The translations under genes and the position numbers were made by a program. Shown piece by piece: positions 26,669-39,762 of a DNA stretch of 64,000 bases; positions within the stretch are counted from its first letter, which is position 1, and the number at the start of each line of letters is the position of its first letter. This DNA is from Amaranthus tricolor (taxonomy: Eukaryota > Streptophyta > Magnoliopsida > Caryophyllales > Amaranthaceae). The stretch is taken from positions 25,298,647 to 25,362,646 of the forward strand of contig NC_080057.1 in the NCBI RefSeq assembly GCF_026212465.1, read 5' to 3'. The notes under the pieces are model-generated. The model did not search any database and was not told the DNA's origin. It saw only the letters and a program-made list of their open reading frames with translations.

Positions 26669-27124
26669 TTAGCCATGATTTGAAGGACTTCCACCACCTC
26701 CACCACTTCCTCCTTGATATCCCCCAGCTCCCGACCCATATGCACTCGCCCCACCTCCTCCAGACCCATATCCATATCCGGATCCATACCCATATCCAGA
26801 CCCTGATCCAGACCCAAATCCAAACCCATAACCCCTAGCAAACCCACTAGGGGTATGGCTTGACCCATATCCATAACCCCAACCACTTCTAGGCCCAGCT
26901 CCCCATCCCCATCCATAGTCCCAATTAGGCCCATGGCCCCAGCCCTCAGAGCCCATTTGGGAGCCCATACTATCTTGGTTAGTAGTTGATGCTTCTTTTC
27001 CTAGGGTTGTTTCCTTTTTTGGATTTCCTTGGCCTTCATTGAATCCATGGGGACGAGCTAAAGATGTGGTTACTAGCATGTGTAACATCATTATTAAGAA
27101 GAATATGGTTTTATGATGATACAT
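26669..27124 (-). CDS. Secreted glycine-rich protein, 151 aa
   Basis: A single-exon gene. The start at 27124 was chosen because it opens a classical signal peptide (basic MYHHK, then hydrophobic TIFFLIMMLHMLVTTSLA, likely cut before RPHG). A TATA box lies about 95 bp upstream. An in-frame ATG 231 nt further upstream would bury the signal and overlap the promoter. The mature part has a polar segment (about residues 24-55), then a Gly/Tyr/Ser/Trp-rich region with GYGYGSG and GWGWGAGP repeats. It is rich in glycine to the end. This fits structural cell-wall or apoplast glycine-rich proteins; the exact class is not assignable. Confidence 0.82.
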   Translation of the reverse strand: MYHHKTIFFLIMMLHMLVTTSLARPHGFNEGQGNPKKETTLGKEASTTNQDSMGSQMGSEGWGHGPNWDYGWGWGAGPRSGWGYGYGSSHTPSGFARGYGFGFGSGSGSGYGYGSGYGYGSGGGGASAYGSGAGGYQGGSGGGGGSPSNHG

Positions 27125-27218
27125 TTTGCATATAATTAAAACTATTATTTTTGTTGTTATGGGAGTGTTTTTAGGGTTATAATGGTTAAATATAAATGGA
27201 TAAACTAATGTGAGGGAG

Positions 27219-27227
27219 TATATATAG
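27219..27227 (-). promoter_or_regulatory. TATA box of the glycine-rich protein gene
   Basis: Reads ctatatata on the minus strand, about 95 bp upstream of the chosen ATG, with the A/C-rich leader expected of a plant 5' UTR between them. Confidence 0.6.
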
Positions 27228-28111
27228 TTGAAAGGGTGAGTGGGAAGGGATACTATACTAATGAGTAATGACTTATAAGATAAGATGAAAGGGATTTTTT
27301 TGGATGTGGTTAAGCTTATGGTGTGTGAGTTGGTTAATATTACTTTCTTATGCACTATGTTTGGTTATGCACTTGCATGGATATATTTTTTTTATTTAGA
27401 GTAGGTTAGAGAATTTCTACCGATAAGAAAAAAGGGATGAATTAATTATTTCTATAAGTAATGCGTATCGAACAACTGTCATAATGGTGAAAGACAAAGC
27501 CCTCAACCACTAGGCTAACCCATGATTCTCATTTTTATTTATTATTATTACTTTTACAGGTGAAATTAGACCTGTCAAAACGGTTTGACTGGTGGGTTTC
27601 ACCTTTGTTCATCTTTAGTGATATGGCTATATTTAGATCAGTTAACTTTGAATTAGGTCATTTAGAAAAAGGATCGAGAAAAAAAAGTTTAAAGATGAGA
27701 ACATGGATGTATTCTAAGAAGAACTATAATGTCAATTGATGAGATAAGAGAAAAAAAAAAATTATAGATGAGATGATGACATAAAATATAAGTCTTTTTT
27801 CAAAATTAATAAAATTATATAATACCATCGTTGTTTTTTTGAGAATTTATGTAAAAAATAAATAGAGGATAATATGATTCTACTAAAGTTGTGTGTTTAA
27901 TTGAGAATGCAATAACAAATTGTGACAGCCACTCTACGTGTCCTCTAAGGGTAAGGACCAAACTAAGTACTTAATTAACCACTAATTACATGATTACTGA
28001 CAAGAATAATGCGCACCACCGCCAAGCTTGATTTATTCTTGAAATTCTTCTATACTAAATTATCCTTGATAGAAAGACAAGGGGATTTGTCATTATATGG
28101 GGTAAATAAAT

Positions 28112-29050
28112 TCACAATAATTAACTCTTTCGCTCTTAAAACCTAACTTTCACTATTCAATTACCTGTTAATAATTCTATTTTTTAAAAAAATTTTAATA
28201 ATCTAATCTTTATTTTCAATTTGTTGCCAATGGACCCTTCAAAGAAATGACCTACTATATCAGATTACCTCTTATTTTCTTCCTTCTTTATAATAATCCA
28301 ATCTATTATCCATTATTTACCAATAATCCCACCTTTAAAATTTTGTTCAATAATCCAACTTTTACCTTTTGTTTATTGCCAATGAACCCTTCAAGAAATT
28401 AAATGAAATTGCTATTACTTTCCTAGCTTATGAAGTTGATCATTGCATAAATAGTAATGATCTTTACATACATATACCATCAAATAGGGATGTTCAAAAA
28501 TCCGACCCGTTTGACCCGATCCGCTGACCCACATCCAACCCGTTATATATTATCTTTATCAAGTTGAAATTTACACGTTAAAATATTATTAAAAAATTAA
28601 TAATAGTCGTAAGTTTTTCACTTCCCTTCAAAGTAAAATATCCCTTTTAATCAGTGCCAAAGAGAAATTGCATATTTTAAAAATTGTGGATTTTTGATAA
28701 TAATTGAAGAGAAAATATGTTAAAGAAATTAAAAGAGATTTAACATGTATGGATGAGATAGTTGGATTATTATAAACTAATGGCAAAGAGAAATTGAGTA
28801 TTTAGCTTCTTGAATGGTCCATTGTCAACAAAATGCAAACAAAGGTTAGATTATTAAAAAAAATTCAAAAGGTAGGATTATTAACAGGTAATGGGAAATA
28901 GGTTGGATTATTATAAAGAAGAAGAAGATGAGAGTTAACTTGATATAGCAGATCATTTTCTAAAGGATTAGCAACAAACTAAAAATAAAAGTTGAATTAT
29001 TACAAAATTTTCAAAAAATAGGATTATTCACAATAAATTTTCCTTAATAA
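28112..29050. repeat. Large foldback (inverted repeat) element, about 0.9 kb
   Basis: The left arm (28112-28420) and the reverse complement of the right arm (28790-29050) share a long series of words in order, such as ctttataataatccaa, caattacctgttaat and caatggaccattcaag variants. The arms are about 300 bp with indels. The central part is AT-rich. Exact termini and target duplication were not resolved. Confidence 0.65.
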
Positions 29051-29799
29051 TATTGGAGAATTCAATATACTAATATAAAATTATTCAAATATTTATTATT
29101 ATATGTATATTGAATTAATTATACTATTGTCAGTCTATATTATATGTTAAATTATTTATTATTAATAGAATTATTTATCAAATAATCTGATTCATGATGT
29201 AAGTAGATTTGTGCTTATTCTATAGTGTGAAAAAGAAGGGAGAGCCACCATTTATGAAGATAGTTTCAGTTAAAAAAAGTTTATCAAAGGTAGCTAAATT
29301 GAATATGAGAGCTAGTAGAATTAGTCGAGTGACTCAAATTGTTAGGGCTAGAGAGAACCAACACTCAATAAGTTTGTGAGCCTAAACACATATTTTATAA
29401 TATATTTATAAATTTAATTGTTGCATTGCATTAACTAAATAAGATAGGATAACTAAATTAATTACCAATTAACTAATTAATTGTGTTCTTTTGGTTGTTA
29501 CTATAAACATTTCTAAACATAGTTTAAGAAATTATGGAAAATGGAAATGATAGTGTATATAATGATAAAGTTTAATATTACTTTAAAATATTGATAACAT
29601 TAATCATAATATTAACATGTATTTATACTATAAAAAAAATATTTAAAATATTACATAGAATAAAAAAAAATAGTGTTAATGAAAATTACATGTAATGTTA
29701 TTATTTATAAACTATTGCAATATAATATCTATATATGCTCATGACAGTCAATTCGACTAGTTATCTTGATAAATTTGTGTGGATATTATTTATCTCTAT

Positions 29800-30010
29800 C
29801 ATATCTATTGATTATTTTTACATAAATCGACATATTCGGTATAAATGCTGAAAATAAACTCACTTATTTGGTAAAATTGTTGAAAATAAATATTACTATT
29901 ATTTATTTCTAATTACTTGATCATAAATAATCTTTGATTATAAACAATAAGTGAATTTATTAGATATTTTTATTTTCGGCCAATCAAAGAAATGGATTTA
30001 TTATTGACAA
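29800..30010. repeat. Foldback repeat family A, copy 3
   Basis: Shares ttgctgaaaataaactcac-like words and the ggtataaatgctgaaaataa arrangement with the other family A members. Boundaries are approximate. Confidence 0.45.
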
Positions 30011-31994
30011 ATTTCATTAGATCATGAAAAAAATATATAAGAAACACCTTTCGGTTGAATATTTCTTTTCTCTAGCCTTTACTCTTTCGGTGATTTTATA
30101 ATATTTGTGGACACTTTTTATATCTTAATTTCTTCTTCTCTTTTTGATATCATATTCTAATTTAGTTTTTTTTAGGAAGTCTCCCCACAATCCAACTTAG
30201 TTCCCAATTGTGTTATTGGATGCACTACATCAACTTGCATGGCTAATTCCTCAATTCATTCATGTTCCACAACCAATTGTCAATTGAGGACTTAAAACTT
30301 TTTAAATTTTGTAACATTAACATTTTAGTGGATTTTAAATTAAAAAATCTCCATAAATTCTCACTTAAGATGATCACATTATGAGATTATTCATAATTTA
30401 ACTAAATAGTCTAGCTAATTAATAAAATATTTACTTTAAATTTTAAAATATTTATTTTTTTTAATTTGAGCCCATTATATAAATCTATCTCAAAATAAAA
30501 CAATCTTCTACAAAATTTGCTAAAAATCTTTTTGGTGGTTACAAGTTATTTTATAATAAAACTCTATAACTAGGTATCTTTCAATTTGAAGTATTTTTTA
30601 TTTTAATTCGTCTCATTTAATTTGCATTATTTCTATTTTTGGACAATGGTCCACCACTTTCTTTTAATCACATCCATACATCTTAACTATTTTTTAATTT
30701 CATCCATACAATTCATTCTCTCTCTTCATTTATCACCACTTTCTTAAAAATACTTCTCTTTCTCTTTAATTCAATCCTATCAGAAGAGATTATTACTTGA
30801 TAATATATACTTTTGGGAAGTGGACAAAAAAGTTGGCATGTAAGAACTCATGCAAATCATAGTAGAGGGTTTCCATTGAGATAAGTTTGATTATAGTTAA
30901 AATTATAATGGATAAGAGCATGTGAAAATGTTTTAAAATATAGAGAAATGTTTTTATTACAAACAAATAAATCATTTTTATCTACTTGGCTAATTTACTC
31001 AAGGCCTAACAATAATACAATTTTTTGTGTTGTTGTAAATAATTGTAATGCTCATGGATGTAAAACACTATATTGAACTCTCATGCTCAATGATAGATTT
31101 CTTTGATTGGGGTTTTGAGTTTGAAAACGAAGTTGAGGAAAATTAATGCAAAAAGGAAAATTTTACGGCATACATAATCAACACCAGATTTAATGAAGTT
31201 CACTATATATAGGCTACGTTCTCCGCAGTTTTTATATTACTTTACTTGCTTGAGGAAAAACAATGAAATTTTAAGAAGTTAAAATATATAATGCAAATTT
31301 CACCATAGAATTGAAGATCGCTCTGAGGTTTGTATTTAGGGTAGAGGGTTTCCAATCGTGTGAGAAGAAAGTAAATTTAGGATGTAATTATTATAATGTT
31401 TAATCCCGACAAATTACGTAATTAACTTCATGCATAAAACAGAGCAAGCCTGCACTAGGCACGTGCTCATTCGAGGAAAACCCTTATGTTAACTTGTTCA
31501 ACCACATTTATAAAACAAGTCAGAGACTTTTGACCGTTAATTTCTCATTTGAACAAGTAATCTACTAGTTCATGCAACGTTGCTTGTTCGAGCACTATAC
31601 TTGCTCGTTTGAGAAGGTTGGCCTTATGAACTCAGTGCCTTCCACTGCTTCCATCAGCTAGTATGAGCGACTATCATGCTCGTTCCAAGACATCCTCATA
31701 CATAGCTAGCCTTCTCAACAATATATTCGAACCTTTGTCCACATGAGACATACCATGACTCAAAGGCACATATATGACATTATTGACATATGTTAATATG
31801 CTTGATTATCCATTATTGCATCTTGTTAGGAGAAACTAAGATTTTAGGAGATAATGGAAAATATTGTCATTTTAACATTAAAATAGAATTTGTCAGGAAT
31901 TCAGAGTATTTAAGTAGTTTAATTATGTAGGCGGCGATAAGAATAAGTATTGTGACTTGAACTTAGAGTTAAAATAATTTGTAGGTCAAATACC

Positions 31995-31996
<2 letters not shown>

Positions 31997-32060
<64 letters not shown>
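31997..32060. repeat. (AT)n microsatellite, about 64 bp
   Basis: A perfect AT dinucleotide run. Confidence 0.95.
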
Positions 32061-32062
<2 letters not shown>

Positions 32063-34315
32063 CATTTTCACCAATTTATAAGGTGGATCATGACCAATTT
32101 TCGTCCAGCTCCAGGTTTATATATTATTTTATATTTTCTAAACTTTACAATAAAATTACTAGTACTTAATTGTTTGTCTATAAATTGCATCATTTGGCAA
32201 AGTTGACCTTTTCCGTATGTTTCTGAATTTAATTTATAGATACTTGGGGAGCCTATAACTAGTGCTCTTTGAGATCATGATTTGAATTACAATAATAATA
32301 ATAATATCCTTCTCCACTTTTCAAAAGAAAAAACGGCTGATTAATTAAATTGGGATTCATTGATTCTTGTTTCATAGGGTATCCTTTCCTAAACCTACGC
32401 GAGCATGACCATTTTAACGAGCCATCTGTATATTTGCTTTCTCACGCAATTTAATATATTAATTTAATTTTTAATATTTTTAATTATATAAAATATAAAA
32501 TTATAAAAATTTAATATTAATAATTTTTGCAATGAGACGAATTAAACAAAATTTCACTTGATTATATTTTAACTTATAAATTTAAAATTAATCACAAATT
32601 AAAGATGATAAATAAGTAATGTTATTTTTCTAATGTTACAACTAATTTGAAACAGAGAAAATACTTTTTTTTTGTTTACTTGCATTTTTTTCGTTTGACA
32701 TTTTTTTATTACTTGTACTCTTATTTTTTTTATAAAAATAAAATTACTTTATCATTTCCGAATCTTTATTTGCGGGTATCTTCATCTATTTTTTAATGCA
32801 ATCTAAATAAGCGTTATATTAAAATTTTATTTACTATTAAAAATTGATGATTTTCATATGTAAACTTTAATTTAATTTTATAATGACCCACTATTTAATC
32901 TTAATGTCATTATAAGTATAGACAAAAGTATAATATTTTACTTTTTTCCCAACATCTTATTTAGTGTGTAATTGTACTTAGGTGCAAATAAAAATAAAGA
33001 GCAATTTCGAATTATCGGGTCAAATTTCTGATAGATAATGTTTTATGTCGATTAAAATTAAAGTCTTGTATTTATATTGGTTTTTACATTATTGTAACCA
33101 ATCAACTTTAATTTTAAAATCAAAATAATATCAAATGATCGAATTTATTTTAAATATATAATGTTTAGGACAATTTTGGAGTTGTAATATGATATTGTGA
33201 CTACCATTATCAATGTTGCCTAGTTAGTGGACAAAGAAAACAAGAAAATGGGCTAAACTACAGGAGTATTAGCACAAACATTTAGGATATTCAATTGCAA
33301 GTGGCATAGTAGTACTTGCCTTGGTGTAGGTTAATAGAATTGCATGTGGGGAGAAAATTTCCTAAACATGCTCATATTGTCTTCCAAAATATCTCGCATC
33401 ACAAAAATTATTATTAATCTACCGATTATTCCTAACTAAAGAAACAAGTAACCGAGGAACATCCACCCGTGTTAACAACTTCAAATCAAAATGAAAAACC
33501 TAATATTGATCTCATGTAAACAATATTAAGGAAATTAAATTTTAATTGCATTTGCATTATTCAAAGATTATATTTACATAATTTGATGATTCGAGGTTTT
33601 CAAGATCAAAAATTATATACAATGATTTTTTTTCTTTTTTAAACTTCTAAGATTCGAGTTTGCAAATCAGATTTGTCGGTCGTAATTTCATTTGGACTTC
33701 TTTGATATGATATCATTATATCGTTCATGTCTCTGATTCAAAAAAATTTTGTGTGAACTAAAGATAATAATAATGGAATATATAATATAATAAATTTTTT
33801 TTTTTGCCGAATATTAATAGTTGAGAAAACGTAGTATAGGACCCTATAACATTCCAAGTGGGCAGGAGGGGGATTCGGGTGGGTCCATTCCATGCTTAAA
33901 ACATGTGGTTAACTCAGCATTCAACTCACTTTTTATGCACTGAACAAGTATGTATGATTGCCTCTCTAGCAGGTGGTGGAAGATATTGACCAATTTTACC
34001 CTTTTTCTTTCTTCCTCTACTAGTGCTTGCGTTGATTGCTCCATGAGTAGTGGCTACTTGCTAGTCTAGTACTCCAATTTTTTATAATTTATGTTGATAA
34101 ACCGAGTATCTGGGTCAGCTTGCGCACGCTAATATTCTTAAGGGACTTAAAGTTAACGACTAGAAAAACATCTGATAGCCCTAAAGAGACTCAGACATGT
34201 GATTTATATAGTGGATCGAATATTTATTATTTATGTTTTGAACTAATTATGATTGGTTGACAGTCATTAATTCTTCTATTTTATATGTCAAATATCAATA
34301 GAGTTTTTAATTATA

Positions 34316-34568
34316 TTCCCTCTGTTTCACTGAAAATAGGATATGTATTTTTTTGACACTATTTACTTGTTAGTCTTAATTTATTTTTTTATTTTAATCT
34401 ATAATTTAAAGCATAGTTAAATGAGATTTTAATTGATTATCTCAATGCAAAGATTATTAATATTCACTTTTTATAATATTTAGTTATGTATAATAAGATA
34501 TGTTAAGCATAAAATAAGTACATTAAATAACGTAAGAAAGCAAACGTCGTGAAAATAAATAAAGAGAG
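34316..34568. mobile_element. Stowaway-like MITE, copy in left unit
   Basis: TA-flanked, starting ttccctctgtttcac and ending aaataaagagag, 253 bp. It has an identical-position partner at 45216-45468, so it predates the duplication. Confidence 0.7.
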
Positions 34569-35548
34569 TATAATTGAGTTGATCAACTTAAAGAGACTCG
34601 GGCCAAAATTCGCTGTTTGTGGATGTGGAGAGTAGATATATAATAAGTGTATAACCCAGTGTTTGTGCTGTGAGGAATTTGTTTCCTTATGTTGTGCTTG
34701 TGCACCTATAAATTATAATTAGGTAGCTACATATTTTTATAGATTGATGATTTTATCAACTTCTTGAGTGCATTTACAACTAATCTTACAACTCATAGAG
34801 AAAAAATATATGGATATTATAAATCTACACATATAAAAAAATAGTAAAATTAGACTAAAGAATGCTATTTTGTTCAAACAATATGATACTCCATCCTATT
34901 CAACGCAAAAGATACAAAATTGGGATTTTAGAACCCATCCATGTGCTGGTAGACTGCGATGATATAGAAGAGGACAACTTTTTGTATCAGACAATCTCGA
35001 TGTGAACACCGGCCCATATATAAAATGAATAATTTAGCTAATACAAATTATTAATAATATAAGCTCTTTACTTTTAGGATGTCTGAGCAATATATAATAC
35101 TCTTTCCAAACCATTTTAATTGTCACATTTCCTTATTTGGCAAAATCATATCAATTGTCACATTTCTATTTTTGTCAATCTTTTTTTTACTTAAATACCC
35201 TTAGTTCATACACGTAATTACGAATATACCCCCATATACCCTACTTACCCAAACTAATTAAGTAAATAACCCAATACTAATAATCTTAATCATTCCCTCC
35301 CTTTTTTAATACTCCTATATACTCTACTGAAACTCTATCTCTCCTTTTCTCTCATCTTCATCCTCAACGTCTGATTTTTTCTTCATCTTCTTCAATGATC
35401 TTCATCTTCGTCCCCATTCTTACTGTTTACGGTTTATTATCTTCATCTTCATCTTTTTTCCACCATCTTCATCTTCGTATGAAACCCTAATAATTTTAGG
35501 GGTTTTTAAGATCTGGGTTTGTTCTTTATTTTTCTGGGTTTTTCGAAC

Positions 35549-35884
35549 ATGGCGTCACCAAGGTATTGTCTTTCTTGGTTGTCTTCGTCCTAAGAAAGTG
35601 ATCCTACGATTGGACCTCCTAACCCATGGTTCGACTTCTACAATCACTTACCTCCATCTTCTACAACTTCTGTTGAAACGGACTCTAACTGGGGAAGAAG
35701 TATAACTTCAGAAGATGAAGAAATACAGGGTATGTTTGATTTACAACTGGATCTTCAAGACCTATACATTGAGATTTTGTTCCCTTCCTCGGATGAAGAA
35801 TCATTGGATGAAGATGATTTGGTGTCTGATTTTGATGTTCGAGGCCCATTTTCTCGTATGGATACCTCTTTCCTCTATGACTAA
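35549..35884 (+). pseudogene. Unknown 111-codon acidic frame inside the mariner element, one internal stop
   Basis: On the strand opposite to the transposase. It starts ATGGCGTCACCAAGG and is open for 111 codons except for a TAA at codon 15 (35591-35593). The product would be acidic, with PPNPWFDFYNHLPPSS near the start, and SEDEEIQGMFDLQLDLQDLY and SSDEESLDEDDL later. It is preceded by about 230 bp of CT-rich leader-like sequence that includes aaaccctaat, a word common in plant gene leaders. I do not recognise the protein. It could be a captured host gene fragment or an accessory frame of this mariner lineage. Confidence 0.4.
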
Positions 35885-36363
35885 TGATGATTTTGTTTAT
35901 GTGGTTTTTATGGTATGCATGTCTATGTTCGTGTTCTGTTTTTGTTGCCCTATGATTTTTTTTAGGGTAAACAGTTGATTATAGCTACAAAATCCCTAAA
36001 TCCATTCATTTTGCCACCAATCTAGGGTTTTCAGTTCATAAGCCACCAAACATTATGTTTAGGAGGCTATGTTCTTACCAGATGTAGAAGGCAATTAGTA
36101 TGGGATTTGGGTTATCTGTGATGAGTTCAATTTGTTCTCTGAGATGAATTTGTTTTCATTTTGTTTTTGAAGCCATCAATAAATTGTTGAATCTGACATT
36201 TCCTTCTAAATGTTTACGGTTAAACAACTTCATGATTTAATTTCTACATCGTGTTTAGACCTAAACATTTACCTAACAATGTAACCCAAAAGTGAGCACA
36301 AAAGGTAACCCAAAAGTATACACATGTGTGTCCTATTTACATGTTACTGGTGTTCATGCTGGT

Positions 36364-36720
36364 GCTGCTTCTGTTAATGTACATGGATTTGGTGTTGATG
36401 CTGTTGTTTTTTTTGTTGGTGCTGTTGCTTTATTTGTAACTGGAATATCTGGTGCTGCTTTTGTTAATGTACATGGATTTGGTGTTGGTGTTGTTTCTTT
36501 TGTTGGTGTTGTTGCTTCATTTGTTGCTGGAATATTTGGTGCTGCTTCTGTTGATGTACATGGATTTGGTGTTGGTGCTGTTGTTTCTTTTGTTGGTGTT
36601 GTTGCTTCATTGGTTGTTGGAATATCTGGTGCTGCTTCTGTTGATGTACATGGATTTGTTGTTGGCTCTGTGGTTTCTGTTGTGTGTGGTGTTGCTGTTG
36701 TTTCTGTGGTTGCTGTTGGT
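36364..36720. repeat. Minisatellite inside the mariner element, unit about 90 bp
   Basis: Units start with gctgctt(c/t)tgtt(a/g)atgtac at 36364, 36454, 36541 and 36631, giving spacings of 90, 87 and 90. Because the periods are multiples of three, long frames stay open on both strands. The minus-strand frame (Thr/Pro-rich, NPCTSTEAAP repeats) and the plus-strand frame (Val/Gly-rich) are most likely by-products. Confidence 0.85.
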
Positions 36721-36779
36721 AAATGATGTTGATGGAAAAATGCTTCGTCTTTGATCCACAAGTAAAATAAATGACCTCA

Positions 36780-38079
36780 AATGTAGTTTCATCCACCTTT
36801 GTGTCCAGATAACGTATTGCCTCGTAAATAATTTTATACCCCCAAACAATGTGGGAGTCTCCCTTCCCTTGCAAGTTTTGATTTGCTCGTGTGTGGAATG
36901 TCATAATCTATACCACCTAGTTTCTTAATAACCTCAACTTTACATGCTTGTAGTGTGATTCATACATACTTCAATGCATTTGGATGTAGATTGTCAAATG
37001 CTGCACTCACTGCGTTTACTAACTGTCCATAGTTGTATGCTGATTTTTGATGTTGTAACGATTGTATTGACCTAAAGAACCCTAAGTCAAGCACATTCAT
37101 ATCTGGTGAGTTAGGAGGTTGTTGCACTAAGTGGAAGCTAAATCCATCAAGTGTTGCCACCTCTCTAAACACTTCATCATCATCTAAAATGTGTGGCTTA
37201 GTATTGTCCTGTTGAATGAATATCGTTTTGCTTAAATGTGGTGGCCATTTACTTCTAATTGCTGGTAGTATCTTGTGCACAATCATGTCTCTTGTGTGTA
37301 CTTTAGTGATTGATTGTATTGGTTTGGTCTCTGGCTCTCCTCTCTTCCTGTGTTTTGTACTCCTTTGTGCTGCCACTTCATGTGTAAAAGGAAATATGCC
37401 TATCTTTCCATCAAAAATCATCTCACCTTCACTAGAAAAGATTGGTCTTGCAACGACACATAAACATGATCATGGGTACAAATCTGTTAGATTAGATTTC
37501 TCTATGTGGCTCTATTTCATCTGGAGTCAGATAAAATATTTGTTGTGTCCTTGTAATGTAAAACAACTTTTCATCTATGTGCACTACATTTGACATGTCA
37601 TTAAATGTGAAGTTGCTTGTTAGCTCATCTAAAATGCAAATAGTAAGACAAAAAATTAACTTGTCGAGTTTATTTTTGTCTGTAAGTAACGGTTTGATTG
37701 CGTTGGTGTGCTTTCGAAAGTACTTTTTTTTTCCATCTGCATATTGTGTTTTGGCTAGCTCCCATGGCCTTTGACAGTGCTGCTAAACTTGTCTTCTTCA
37801 CTTTTTCAATTGACTTGAATTTTTTTCATCAAAGGGGATGGATGGCCTTCCTTTGCTACCTTTCTTCTTGTTGTTGACAGTAATTGGTACTTGATTATTA
37901 TTTTTTTGATCCCGAATCTGTCTCCATATCCTTCCTACTGTCCTCCTATGCACATCGTACTTCTTGGCAATTTCATTGATGACCCCGTGTGCTGGCTTCC
38001 CTTTACTGTTTAGTGACAGTAAAAGCTCATGCATTATTTGACTCCTACTAAAATGATCTAGCTCTTTTTTTTTAACCAT
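36780..38079 (-). pseudogene. Mariner-like transposase, frameshifted
   Basis: The N-terminal part (37798-38079) is a helix-turn-helix region with HGVINEIAKKYDVHRRTVGR. The frame then breaks. Conserved words continue in other frames, such as SLAALSKAMG and KYFRKHTNAIKPLL, followed by the first catalytic Asp in VVHIDEKLFY. The C-terminal core (36960-37421) has the second Asp in FIQQDNTKPH and the third in QPPNSPDMNVLDLGFF, the DD39D signature of plant mariners. A TGA at 36960-36962 interrupts the frame before the final ITLQACKVEV segment. All three acidic residues survive, but at least two frameshifts and several stops disable the gene. Confidence 0.9.
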
Positions 38080-39762
38080 GAATGTATTTCAATGTGGGTT
38101 GGTGGAAATTAATTGGAGGTGCTAATTTCTTTATTTAATGTTTGTGTTATATAGATGCAATGATTCATGATGTTTTGAGGTGTTGTATAGGCGCAATTTT
38201 TTTTTAGTTTGGCACCATTCCACCAAAACTAACTGCCAACTCTCTGGATTTGTTACATATATGTTGATGATTCATCAGTTTATTTTTTTTTCCAGTTTCA
38301 TTCATGGCTTCTTTTCAAAATATAAACCTTCAGATTTTTTGTAGCTATTTAATTAATTTTGAACACTAAATGCATATGTTTTTTTTATAAATCTGAAGTC
38401 AACGAAAGATTTAATATCCGCATGCGCATGTGGCGAGAGGGTTGCTCGTTTTCAATTATCGTTAAAAAAACGTTTAAGAAATCAAGGAATAATTGAAGAC
38501 TTAGTTTATTTTATGATTTTGATGGTTTTTGTAATTTATTTGATGTAATTTTTTGTAATTTAAATTAAGTAGTTTAATGGTTTGTTAATTATAACAATCT
38601 CAAAAATGTATTAATGTCAATTAATTCTATTGGAAATGTAAAACCCAATTTTCCCTCCAAAATTCAATTCTATCTACTTTATTAAGCAAAAGGAGTGAAT
38701 CATTAACAATTAATCCAATCACTTAAAAATACCAAACTACCACCTTTTCAATGGACCCCACACCACCCTTAATATCCGTACCCAAGCAAATGGGACAACT
38801 AAAATGGTGTGGAGGGAGTATCTCATAAGAGTAACTCATAGAAGAGTTAAGAGTTATTATTGGCATGCTCCCAATCGCAACACTTAAAAGTAGCTTGATG
38901 TCTGCAAGATTATGAAATAAGGTTTGAGAATACCTAAAGACAAGAAGAGATAGAGAATGAATCCTTTTTGCGGGTGATTGTTTAGAAATTCTTCACAAAT
39001 GAGGAAGATTCTACATCAATTAAGTCGGTCATGAATTTTAAAAGGCTCAAAGGTAAGATAACAATTGTGAGGCCCTAGGTATTATATAGAAGTAAGATAA
39101 TAGAAGTATTAAGATTAAATATATATGAATTCAAGTTAGGCTTGTTCTAGTTTTTTGGGATAATCTCAGGGTGCAAGTCCCTCTTGCCCTCTCATAAGGT
39201 TGATCCTGACATCATTAAAACAGTAAATTGTAGACTTGCATATAATATTGGTAATCATTCTAATTCCATATGATTTTGGGGAAAAAATGAACCTCATCAG
39301 GTGTGGTGTAAGTGAGTCAACACTCATTACTTGAGGATTGGGTATAATTATGTAACGAATTATTACGGTCTAACAATGATGAGAATCGAAACCTATATCC
39401 AATGTGAAAAAAACATTGGACAACTAAGTCAACCCATTATTCTGACTTGTGTGCCGGATCAAGTCTTTAAAATTTGGTGGTTTGGAATGAGGCAGCCTTG
39501 TTGAAGCTGCTAGGGCTTCATCTAGTCAAAGTAAAACCGGTTGTGAAATCAATGAGTATATTATAACATTATCAAGAATCACAATGGGTGTAAGATTACT
39601 GGATATTAGCAGTTTTCAAAGGGTTTTACTTCACATGGAAGAACATCAAAACCATAATAATACAAAGACTGTACAGATTACACAAATGCAGGATACGACA
39701 ATTTGACAGAGTATGAAAGACGTAACGCACAAATTACCGATTCTGATTCATGGCAGCGTATG

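Larger units (their letters stand above)
27125..34104. other. Gene-poor AT-rich region, about 7 kb
   Basis: No gene is supported. It holds a long foldback repeat (28112-29050), a family A repeat (29800-30010), a ctccctccgtccc-family relic in reverse orientation near 30600-30770 and an (AT)n tract (31997-32060). A region at 31440-31740 has repeated tgctcgtttgag-like words suggesting LTR debris. A 66-codon minus-strand frame at 33844-34044 has no recognisable motif. Confidence 0.5.
35100..38818 (-). mobile_element. Mariner-like element (plant MLE, DD39D), 3,719 bp
   Basis: TA target duplication at 35098-35099 and 38819-38820. Terminal inverted repeats of about 31 bp match at 26 of 31 positions (left ctctttccaaaccatttt, right end reading inward ctccctccacaccatttt). 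The paralogous position in the right unit, at 45998-45999, has a single TA, which is the empty site. It encodes a degenerate transposase on the minus strand (36780-38079). It also carries an unusual 1.7-kb left part with an opposite-strand open frame (35549-35884) and a 90-bp minisatellite (36364-36720). Its terminal ctccctcc word is shared with the Stowaway-like MITEs of this window, which plant MLEs are known to mobilise. Confidence 0.92.

Noticed and set aside
33844..34044. 66-codon minus-strand frame just left of the duplication
   Set aside because: No recognisable motif, no splice partners and no promoter. It is expected by chance in DNA of this size.
36292..36726. 144-codon plus-strand Val/Gly-rich frame and matching minus-strand Thr/Pro- and Gln/His-rich frames
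   Set aside because: All come from a 90-bp minisatellite that keeps several frames open at once. No frame has independent support.
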